From Streptomyces fructofermentans (GTDB lineage: Bacteria > Actinomycetota > Actinomycetes > Streptomycetales > Streptomycetaceae): 64,000 nt of DNA. Below the pieces are notes generated by a model. The model was not told the origin of the DNA and did not search any database. It saw only the letters and a list, made by a program, of their open reading frames with translations. Within the stretch, counting starts at the first letter, position 1, and the number at the start of each line of letters is the position of its first letter. This document shows, in pieces, positions 48,696-56,027 of this stretch. Position numbers and translations under genes: made by a program. The stretch is from positions 1-64,000 of the forward strand of contig NZ_BMWD01000020.1 in the NCBI RefSeq assembly GCF_014651055.1, given 5' to 3'.

Positions 48696-49787
48696 ATGGA
48701 CGAAGACGAATTCACCGCCCTCGCCGCGGAGTTCTGGCCGCGCGCCGTACGTACCGCCCGACTGCTCACGGGGGACCGTGGCGAGGGCCGGGGCGACGCG
48801 GCCGAACGGCTGGCCCGGGCGGCGCTGGCGCGGGTGTACGCGCGGCGGCGCCGGATCCCGGCGGACGACGCGGAGTTCTACGTGCGGCGGGCCCTCGTCC
48901 GGGGGCACCTGCGCCGGGCCCGCCGTCGTCGGCTGCCCGTCGGGCGCCCCGGACGCGCCCCGGTGGCGTACACCCCCGATCCGCTCGACCCGCTGACCGA
49001 GGTGCTGGCCGGCCTGCCGCCCCGGCGCCGGGCGGTGGCCGTCCTGCACCACTGGGACGGCCTGTCCCTCCGCGAGACGGCCGCGCTCCTGGTCTGCTCG
49101 CCCGGCGCGGTCAGAGCGCACGCGCGGCGGGCCGTGAAGGCCCTGCGGGCCCACCCCGCCTACACCGGCACCGCCCTCCCCGGGAGCCCGCCGGTGTCCC
49201 GCCCGCTCCCCGTGCCCTTCCTCCGCACGGCGGACCGCGTCCACCGACGGCTGCGCAGGCGCGCCTCGGCCCTGCTGGTGACGGCGGGCGCCCTGCTCCT
49301 GACGCCGCCGGTACTGGGAGCCGTGCGCGGCGGGGCCGACGGGGCCGGGCGGGAGGCCGTTCCCGTCGCTCGGACGACGGTCCGCGTCGTGACGCCCGGC
49401 GAGCACGTCGGCGCCGCGCCGGGGGTCGAACTCTGGCTCACGAGGGAGGGCACGCACTGGTCGGCGCCGCGGCGGCCGGACCGGTTCCAGCCGGCCGGCG
49501 GGAGACGGGCGGAGGCCACCCTGACCCTGCGGTCGGGGCCGGCCGCCGGGAGGCACCGCTTCCTCACCGGCGTCCTGCGGAGCCCGCGTGAACCGTCCCG
49601 CGTCGAACTCGCCACGCGCGAAGGGACGTTCACCGCGCGCGTCGTGACACTCGCGGGCAGCCCCGGCTGGTCGGCCTGGTACGTGGACGCCCCGGTCCGG
49701 CAGTCCGAGGGGCCGTCGGGCGGGGCGACCGTGACGGCCTACGGCGTCTCCGGCGAGATCCTGGCGCGCACGGGCGGCTCCCCGTGA
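48696..49787 (+). CDS. Membrane-tethered sigma-like HTH protein with extracellular domain
   Basis: The 363-residue product starts at ATG 48696, 2 nt after the preceding stop. Residues 1-80 resemble a degenerate sigma region 2 (EDEFTALAAEFWPRAVRTARLLTGDRGEGRGDAAERLARAALARVY). Residues about 105-152 form region 4 with HTH (LPPRRRAVAVLHHWDGLSLRETAALLVCSPGAVRAHARRAVKALR), close to SigE-family sigma factors. A single TM helix spans about 190-210 (ASALLVTAGALLLTPPVLGAV). The last 150 residues are a soluble external beta-rich domain (VELWLTREGTHWSAPRRPDRFQPAGGRRAEATLTLRSG). It thus joins promoter recognition and an external sensor in one chain. Release by proteolysis would be needed for it to direct RNA polymerase; this is inference. 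Confidence 0.85.
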   Translation: MDEDEFTALAAEFWPRAVRTARLLTGDRGEGRGDAAERLARAALARVYARRRRIPADDAEFYVRRALVRGHLRRARRRRLPVGRPGRAPVAYTPDPLDPLTEVLAGLPPRRRAVAVLHHWDGLSLRETAALLVCSPGAVRAHARRAVKALRAHPAYTGTALPGSPPVSRPLPVPFLRTADRVHRRLRRRASALLVTAGALLLTPPVLGAVRGGADGAGREAVPVARTTVRVVTPGEHVGAAPGVELWLTREGTHWSAPRRPDRFQPAGGRRAEATLTLRSGPAAGRHRFLTGVLRSPREPSRVELATREGTFTARVVTLAGSPGWSAWYVDAPVRQSEGPSGGATVTAYGVSGEILARTGGSP

Positions 49788-51496
49788 GCGCCCGCCTGCG
49801 CGCACTGCGCACCCATCTGCGCCGCATCAGGCCGCGGCTGGTCCGCCGCGTCCTCGCCGCCCTGCTGTCGCTGGCCGTCGCGGCCTGCGCGGCCGTCGTC
49901 GTCGCGTACCGCCTGACCGGCATCCCCGAGCCGCACCCCGAGACCGTCAGCCAGAGCACGGTGTTCGTCGACTCGGAGGGCGACTACCTGGGCCGGCGCG
50001 GCCCGGTCGACCGCCAGGACGTCCCGCTGAAGCAGGTGCCGCGGCACGTCCAGGACGCGGTGATCGCCGCCGAGAACCGCTCCTTCCGCACCGACTCGGG
50101 AGTCGCGCCCACCGCGGTCCTGCGGGCCGCGCTCGCGGCCGTGACGGGCGGCGAGCGGCAGGGCGGGTCGACGATCACCCAGCAGTACGTGAAGAACGCC
50201 CTGCTCAGCCCCGAGCAGTCGCTGGAACGCAAGGCCCGCGAGGCGCTCATCGCCGTGAAGCTGGACCGCACACGGTCCAAGGACGAGATCCTGGAGGGCT
50301 ACCTCAACACGGTCTACTTCGGCCGCGGCGCCGCCGGTGTCGAATCGGCCGCGCGGAACTACTTCGGGGTCGGGGCACGGGACCTGTCGGTCTCCCAGGG
50401 CGCGGCCCTCGCAGCCCTCGTCAACATCCCCTCGTACTACGAGCGGGCGGGCTCCGACGCGAAGGTGACCAGGACACTGGAGCGGCGCTGGGCGTGGGTG
50501 CTCGACGCGATGGAGGACTCGGGCGCGATCGGCGCGCGGCAGCGCGCGGCGGCCCGCTTCCCGGCGTTCCGCTTCTATCCGCCGGGTGCCACGGACGGCC
50601 GGCGGCAGTATCTGATCGACGTGGCCGCCGAGGAGGCCGCCGACCGGCTCGGCATCACGCAGGACCAGCTGGCGCGCGGCGGCTACACCGTGCGCACCAC
50701 GTTCGACCTCTCGCTCCAGGACGCGACGGCGGAGCTGGTGCGCGACCGTACGCCCGCGGGCGGCGGGAAGGCCGCCCGGCTGCACACCGCGGTCGTCGCG
50801 ACGGTCCCGGGCGACGGCGCGGTCCGGGTGCTGTACGGCGGCGCTGACTACGCCCACCAGCCGTTCAACGACGCCGTGGACGGGGCCGTCGAGGCGGGCA
50901 CCGCCCTCGAACCGTTCACCTCCGCGGCCGTCAGGCCCGGCGGTCCGCTGGCCGGTCTGCCGCGCGAGAGCGCGCCCACTCCCGTACGGCTGAACTCCGC
51001 GTACGCGGCGGTGGCGGCCGGGGGCGGCTACGCGGCCCCGTACACCGTCACGAGGATCACCCGCGGCGGCCGGACCGTCCACACCACTCGCCCGTCGACC
51101 AGGACGGTGCTGCACGAGAAGGAGGCCGCGGTGATCACCGGTCTGCTGCGCGGTCCGTCCTCGGCGGCGGGACCTTCCGCCGCCGAGGACGGCGAGCCGA
51201 CCGCGCACACGGCGGGGGCGGGCAGCGGTCCGGGCACGCGCACGGTCTGGCAGCACCTCTACTCGTCCCGGCTCGCGCTCACCGTCGCCCTGTTCGCCGA
51301 GCGGAACGGGCGACCCGCCCGGGTCGCGGGCCTCACCGGCCGGCTCGGTCCCGCCGAGTACGCGGTACGGGAGGCCTCGGACCTGTGGCGGCTGACGGGT
51401 GTCCCCGGGGCGGCGGCCGGTTCCGCCGTCCCCGGGAGGACCCCGCCGGGTGGCGGGCGGGACGGTGCCGTGGTGCCGTTGAGTGGTGTCCGGTGA
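49784..51496 (+). CDS. Class A PBP with inactivated transpeptidase domain
   Basis: The 570-residue product starts at GTG 49784 (GTGA overlap with the preceding gene). It has a TM helix (about 22-42) and an intact GT51 glycosyltransferase domain (about 65-245): IAAENRSF with catalytic Glu 97, GGSTITQQYVKNALL and EILEGYLNTVYFGRGAAGVESAARNYFG. It should polymerise lipid II. The C-terminal penicillin-binding domain is recognisable (AVVATVPGDGAVRVLYGGADY...FNDAVDG, RLNSAYAAVAAGGGYAAPYTVTRI). However, SxxK is TALE (373-376), about 120 residues carrying the SxN motif are missing, and KTG is HTA. It therefore cannot crosslink or bind beta-lactams covalently. The next gene overlaps by 14 nt. Confidence 0.88.
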   Translation: MSARLRALRTHLRRIRPRLVRRVLAALLSLAVAACAAVVVAYRLTGIPEPHPETVSQSTVFVDSEGDYLGRRGPVDRQDVPLKQVPRHVQDAVIAAENRSFRTDSGVAPTAVLRAALAAVTGGERQGGSTITQQYVKNALLSPEQSLERKAREALIAVKLDRTRSKDEILEGYLNTVYFGRGAAGVESAARNYFGVGARDLSVSQGAALAALVNIPSYYERAGSDAKVTRTLERRWAWVLDAMEDSGAIGARQRAAARFPAFRFYPPGATDGRRQYLIDVAAEEAADRLGITQDQLARGGYTVRTTFDLSLQDATAELVRDRTPAGGGKAARLHTAVVATVPGDGAVRVLYGGADYAHQPFNDAVDGAVEAGTALEPFTSAAVRPGGPLAGLPRESAPTPVRLNSAYAAVAAGGGYAAPYTVTRITRGGRTVHTTRPSTRTVLHEKEAAVITGLLRGPSSAAGPSAAEDGEPTAHTAGAGSGPGTRTVWQHLYSSRLALTVALFAERNGRPARVAGLTGRLGPAEYAVREASDLWRLTGVPGAAAGSAVPGRTPPGGGRDGAVVPLSGVR

Positions 51497-53333
51497 CCAG
51501 GTCCAGCCCCAGCCGCCCATCCTGCTCACCCCGGCGGACCTGGCGGCGCTCTCGGAGGCCGTGCGGCGCTCCGAGGGCGTCCAGGAGCACGCGGAGCGGC
51601 TGCTCGCGGAGCTGACGCTCACCCGGCAGCTCCTGGACGGCTGCCCGGCGGGCGTCGCCGTCCTGGACAGCGAGCTGCGGTACCTGTACATCAACGACGC
51701 GCTCGCCCGTCTCAACGGCCTCCCCGCCGAGGACCACCTCGGCCGCAGGCTGCGGGACATCCTGCCGGACCTGGAGTCCTCCGAGCAGCTCCTCGGCCAG
51801 GTGCTGCGGACCGGGGCGCCGCAGGTCATCACCGTCGGCGGGCAGACCCCGGCGGTCGACTCGCCGGACAAGCGGTGGTGGCTGGGCGCGTACCACCGGC
51901 TGGACAACGAGTCCGGCGAGGTCCTCGGTGTCGCCGGTGTCGTCCTGGAGGTCACGGAGGCGCTGCGCGGCCGCGAGCACCTCGTACGGGCCGGGAACCG
52001 GATGGCGCTGCTCGACGAGGCGAACCGCAGCACCGGCTCGACGCTCGACCTCGGAAGGGCCTGCCAGGCGCTCGCCGACCTGCTCGTCCCCCGCTTCGCG
52101 GACTACGCGGCGGTGGACGTGGTCGACCCCGAGGGCACCCCCCGGGTCCCGTCCGAGCGCTATCCGCTGAGGCTGCGCCGCATCGCGCTGTCCACGACGC
52201 CCGAACTGACCGAGACGACGTCCCGGATGGGCCGGCTCGGCGAGTTCGTCGTGCACCGGGCCGGCTCCCCCATGGCCCATGTGCTGGCCGACCGGAGCCC
52301 GCTCGTCCTCAGCCACCCCGACGACGAGGCGATGCGGCAGTTCTCGCCGTCGTCCGGCGGGGAGGAGCACTACCTCCAGATGGGCGCGAACTCGGGGATC
52401 TACCTGCCCCTCGCGGTCCGTGACGACCTGGTGGGCGCGGTGATGGTCTTCCGGGTCGGCGACTCGCCCCCGCTCACGGCGGAGGACACCGGGCTGCTCG
52501 GCGACCTCACCGACCGGGCCGCGACGGGCATCGCCCACGCGGTCCGCTTCACCCGCGAGCACGAGACGGCCCTGGAGATGCAGCGCGCGTTCCTGAACGC
52601 GCCCACGGTCACAGGACCGGGCGTGGAGACCCTGGGCCGCTACCTCCCGGCGGGGTCGGGGGCGGAGGTGGGGGGCGACTGGTTCGACACCCTCGCGCTG
52701 CCGCACGACCGCACGCTGCTGGTGGTGGGGGACGTCATGGGCCACGGCATCCGGGCCGCGGCCGCGATGAGCGAGTACCGCTCGGTGCTGCGCACGCTGG
52801 CCATCCAGGGCAGCAGCCCCGACTTCATCCTGCTCCAGGCCGAACGCACCGCCCTCACCCTGGAGCTGGACCGGGTGGCCACCTGCCTGCTCGCGCTCCT
52901 CGACCCGCGTCAGGAACGCGTCACGTTCTCCAACGCGGGGCACGTACCGCCGCTGCTCGTCACCCCCGACGGCACCCGCACCCTGCTCAACCTGCCCGTC
53001 GCCCCGCCGCTGGGCGTCGGCCTCGGCTCGTTCTCGGCCACCACCGTGCCGCTCCCGCCGGGGTCGCTGCTCGTGCTGTGCACCGACGGCCTGGTCGAAC
53101 GCCGCGACCGCGACATCGAGACCGGCCTGCGCACCTTCGCCACGCTCCCCCTCGCCCCCGGGGAGCCGCTCCCGGCACTCCTGGACACGGTCATCAGCCA
53201 CCTCGACCCGTCGACCTCCGAGGACGACGTCGCCGTCCTGCTGGCCCGCACCAGGGCCCCCGGCTCGGACCGGGACGACACCAGCCGGCTCCCCGCGGGC
53301 TGGGTCAACTGGCCGGGCTCACCGCCGTACTGA
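51483..53333 (+). CDS. PAS-GAF SpoIIE-type serine phosphatase
   Basis: The 616-residue product starts at GTG 51483 (or 51486), inside the end of the PBP gene. A PAS domain (about 45-160; LDGCPAGVAVLDSELRYLYINDALARLNGLPAEDHLGRRLRDILP) is followed by a GAF domain (about 175-365; DLGRACQALADLLVPRFADYAAVDVVD...GIYLPLAVRDDLVGAVMVFR) and a SpoIIE/PP2C domain (about 385-600). Metal motifs GAEVGGDWFDTL, VGDVMGHGIRAAAAM, SNAGHVPPLL and LVLCTDGLVERRD are intact. It dephosphorylates STAS anti-anti-sigma proteins in known systems. Its operon position after three wall genes suggests that it passes an envelope signal to a partner-switch, possibly acting on the SigB-type factor at 14.5 kb. Its 3' end overlaps the convergent terD-nuclease gene by 15 nt. 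Confidence 0.93.
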   Translation: MVSGDQVQPQPPILLTPADLAALSEAVRRSEGVQEHAERLLAELTLTRQLLDGCPAGVAVLDSELRYLYINDALARLNGLPAEDHLGRRLRDILPDLESSEQLLGQVLRTGAPQVITVGGQTPAVDSPDKRWWLGAYHRLDNESGEVLGVAGVVLEVTEALRGREHLVRAGNRMALLDEANRSTGSTLDLGRACQALADLLVPRFADYAAVDVVDPEGTPRVPSERYPLRLRRIALSTTPELTETTSRMGRLGEFVVHRAGSPMAHVLADRSPLVLSHPDDEAMRQFSPSSGGEEHYLQMGANSGIYLPLAVRDDLVGAVMVFRVGDSPPLTAEDTGLLGDLTDRAATGIAHAVRFTREHETALEMQRAFLNAPTVTGPGVETLGRYLPAGSGAEVGGDWFDTLALPHDRTLLVVGDVMGHGIRAAAAMSEYRSVLRTLAIQGSSPDFILLQAERTALTLELDRVATCLLALLDPRQERVTFSNAGHVPPLLVTPDGTRTLLNLPVAPPLGVGLGSFSATTVPLPPGSLLVLCTDGLVERRDRDIETGLRTFATLPLAPGEPLPALLDTVISHLDPSTSEDDVAVLLARTRAPGSDRDDTSRLPAGWVNWPGSPPY

Positions 53334-55490
53334 GCCGATACGGCGGTCGAGGTGCACGACCACGTGGTCGTGGAAGCGGTCCACGGCCTCGTCGACGCTG
53401 CGGATGAACCCGGACTCGGCATTGCCCCGGGTGTTGCCCATGCCCCGGAACAGGGAGAGCCGGAACCCGCTGATCGCGGCGTTGTCCCTTGGGAGGATGT
53501 CGCCCGGTTCGCGCCGCAGCCGCTCCAGGGTGCCGCGCGGTCCCGCAGCCCCGTCGGCTAGCAGCGTCTCCACGTGCAGGTCGGCCGGGGCGTCCGAGAG
53601 GTCGCGGACCAGCCGCTTGGCCCAGGTGAGCGGGGAGCCCTGTTCGGGGGCGGCGATCCCGATGGACGTACGAAGCTTGCCGGTGCGCAGGTCGGCGCCG
53701 AGGGCGAGGATGCCGGAGCTGCCCTCGATACGGAGTTCCGAGTCCAGCCGGCCCGCCAGGCAGAGCCGGTCGGCGAGTTCGGCCCGGCGCTCGCTCGGGC
53801 CGGTTCCGCGCTTCGTCCGCTGGACGGGCAGCACCTTCTGCCCGAGTTCACCGCCGAGCCGCAGGCACACCTGCCGGACGAGCCGCTCCCAGCTCTCGAC
53901 GACGTCGACGGCCCGCCGGTCGCCCTGGCACAGGGTCTCGTCGTCGATCCCGTTGCGCACGGGCACCCAGGCCGGACCCATGTTCTGGAATCCGTGGCAG
54001 CCGGAGTTCTCGTGCTGGAGGTAGTGCAGGAGTTCCTGGAGCAGCCAGGCGTGCGCGGCGTTGCCCACTCCCTCGTGGCGGATCAGCATCCGGGCCTGGT
54101 GGGTGACGTCGGCCCACGACAGGTGCCTGAGCGCCACCTTGTGCTTGCGGCGGCCGTCCACCTTCACCTCCACCAGCGGGCTGCCCTCCAGCTCCACGTC
54201 GTTGGAGAGGGTGACCACCGCCTCGTATCCGCGCCGGGCCGCGATGTCCACGTACGCCTGCACCTGTTCGGACTTGAGGGGGTTGCCGTTGGTCTTCGTC
54301 TCGACCAGCGCGGTCCACAGCTTGCCGGCGCGCTCGACGCGGATCACCCCGTCGGGCCTGCGCGGGGAGTTGCCGTTCGGCAGCGAGACCTCCGTGAACG
54401 TCTCGGTCCGTCCCGCGGGGGCGCCGAACGCCGCGGTGAGCCGCCTGCCGAACTCCGGCACCTGGGCCATCACGGACAGCAGCACGGAGGTCGCCCGTGT
54501 CTCCCGGTCCCGGTCGTTCTTGAGCGCGGACACCGGGAAGAGCCGGGCGGCCCGCCAGGTGTCGTTGTCGGCGAGGGACTTCCTCGCCACCTTGGGCAGC
54601 GTGACCTTCTTCTTGGCGGTCCTGGGGCGGGGCACCGCCGCGGAGGCCGGGGTGGACGGCCCGCCGCCTTCCCGGTCGGCGGGTGCGGCAGGGGCGCAAG
54701 CGGGAGCCGGGGCGGAGACCGCGGCTGTCGCTGCGGCCGCGGCGGGCAGTGGAGCCGCGGCGACGGGGGCGGGCGCCGCCACGACCGCCGGCGCGGGTAC
54801 CGGGGCCGACGCGGGTGCGGGCGCAGGTCGTGACGCGGTCAGGGGCGGGGCCGCGGCCTCCACCGCGGATGCCGCCTCCGGCGCCGCGTACCCGGCCCGG
54901 GCCGGGCCCTCCGGCTGCGGAGCCGCTGCTTCCGCCTCCTCCGCGTCGTCGTCGATGTCGACGCCGTAGTCCTGCGCGAGACCGGCGAGCCCCGCCTCGT
55001 ACCCCTGTCCGATGGCGCGGAACCGCCAGTCCCCGGAACGCCGGTAGAACTCGCCGAAGAGCAGGGCACCGACCGCCCCGGCGTCCTCGATGGAGAACCG
55101 GAGCAGGCTCTCCCCCGAGCCGTCGGCGAGCGTCATCCGGACGTCGTCGAAGTCGCCGAACCGGGCTCCGTTGTAGCGGCTGGCGGCCACGACGACCTGC
55201 TCCACGTCCGCGGGGATCGCCGTCAGGTCGAAGGTGATGCGGTCCTCGCTGCCGTTCGCCGTGGGCGTCTTGCCCAGCAGGTGCACCGAACCGTCCGCCG
55301 CCACGGGGTTGTTGTAGAAGTAGAAGTCCGCGTCGCTGCGGACCCTGCCGTCCGCCGCCAGCAACAGCACGGACACGTCCGCGTCCCCCTCGCCCGTCGG
55401 ACTGCTCCAGCCCAGGCTCACCATCACCGAGCCCACGTCCTCGCTCAGCGAGGCGAGCCCGACGTTGGATCCCTTGACCATCTCGTGCAC
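53319..55490 (-). CDS. TerD domain fused to a restriction-endonuclease-like domain
   Basis: The 723-residue product starts at GTG 55490 (HEMVKGSNVGLASL) or ATG 55481. An N-terminal TerD domain (about 1-180; VMVSLGWSSPTGEGDADVSVLLLAADGRVRSDADFYFYNNP, FSIEDAGAVGALLFGEFYRRSGDWRFRAIGQGY) is joined by an Ala/Pro linker (about 185-285) to a large C-terminal region. There RRPDGVI...LWTALVETKTNGNPLKSEQVQAYVDIARRG-like spacing places D, E and K (about 380, 397, 399) as in PD-(D/E)XK nucleases. A further 290 residues of unknown fold follow. TerD-REase fusions are known from comparative work on Ter systems and are thought to act in stress or anti-phage responses. It ends overlapping the SpoIIE gene tail to tail. 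Confidence 0.88.
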   Translation of the reverse strand: MHEMVKGSNVGLASLSEDVGSVMVSLGWSSPTGEGDADVSVLLLAADGRVRSDADFYFYNNPVAADGSVHLLGKTPTANGSEDRITFDLTAIPADVEQVVVAASRYNGARFGDFDDVRMTLADGSGESLLRFSIEDAGAVGALLFGEFYRRSGDWRFRAIGQGYEAGLAGLAQDYGVDIDDDAEEAEAAAPQPEGPARAGYAAPEAASAVEAAAPPLTASRPAPAPASAPVPAPAVVAAPAPVAAAPLPAAAAATAAVSAPAPACAPAAPADREGGGPSTPASAAVPRPRTAKKKVTLPKVARKSLADNDTWRAARLFPVSALKNDRDRETRATSVLLSVMAQVPEFGRRLTAAFGAPAGRTETFTEVSLPNGNSPRRPDGVIRVERAGKLWTALVETKTNGNPLKSEQVQAYVDIAARRGYEAVVTLSNDVELEGSPLVEVKVDGRRKHKVALRHLSWADVTHQARMLIRHEGVGNAAHAWLLQELLHYLQHENSGCHGFQNMGPAWVPVRNGIDDETLCQGDRRAVDVVESWERLVRQVCLRLGGELGQKVLPVQRTKRGTGPSERRAELADRLCLAGRLDSELRIEGSSGILALGADLRTGKLRTSIGIAAPEQGSPLTWAKRLVRDLSDAPADLHVETLLADGAAGPRGTLERLRREPGDILPRDNAAISGFRLSLFRGMGNTRGNAESGFIRSVDEAVDRFHDHVVVHLDRRIGSVRR

Positions 55491-55702
55491 GAGGCCCCCC
55501 GGATGCACCGCCGCACAGGGCATCCCCGAGCGGCCCGTTCGTCGCAATGTGTGACGCGCCGGACACCCAGCGCATCTGGGGGAACTGTAGCGACGGAACC
55601 GGGGGCGCAGGTCCGGAACGGCATACCCCGGCCGACCGCCGAGGGGCGCAGGGCGTGGTGCGCGAGGGTGTGGAGGACAGGCTCGCGAGGGCGCGGGCCG
55701 CG

Positions 55703-55816
55703 CTAGTGCGGGCCGGCGGCCGCGGCGCTGACCAGGGCGGCCACGGCGATCACCGCGGCACCCAGGGCCGCCACGTAGCGAGCGGGGAGGTAACGCGCGG
55801 CAATGCGTCGGATCAC
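55703..55816 (-). CDS. 37-residue small membrane protein
   Basis: The frame starts at GTG 55816 with GAGG 8 nt upstream and ends TAG 55703-55705. The peptide IRRIAARYLPARYVAALGAAVIAVAALVSAAAAGPH has a basic amphipathic start and one TM helix. Third positions are nearly all G/C. It is divergent from the HTH-TPR regulator and upstream of the TerD-nuclease gene on the same strand (213 nt). Function unknown. Confidence 0.6.
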   Translation of the reverse strand: MIRRIAARYLPARYVAALGAAVIAVAALVSAAAAGPH

Positions 55817-55852
55817 GGCGGCAACCTCGCATCGTCAACGTAGGCCAGCGTA

Positions 55853-56024
55853 TTAAGTCGGCGTCATCGTGCGCTTAACGCGCCGCTTAACCTAGGACGA
55901 GTTCGGCTCCGGGGCAAGAGTGCAGTTCAGCCACTCGGCGGCCGCACCGCGCGCGCCAAGTGAGCTGTTACGTGACGGAAGTTGGATACCCCGCGGGTGT
56001 AAGTCGGCTTACTGGCATGCTTAC
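55853..56024. promoter_or_regulatory. AT-rich operator array before the HTH-TPR gene
   Basis: Repeated elements stand out from the GC background. TTAAG (55853-55857) faces CTTAA (55874-55878); GCTTAAC occurs at 55873-55879 and 55885-55891, exactly 12 bp apart; GTAAGTCGGCTTAC (55999-56012) is a 5-4-5 dyad, followed by GCTTAC (56019-56024). AAGTCGGC occurs in both clusters. The last element ends 3 nt before the regulator ATG. Confidence 0.65.
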
Positions 56025-56027
56025 GCC

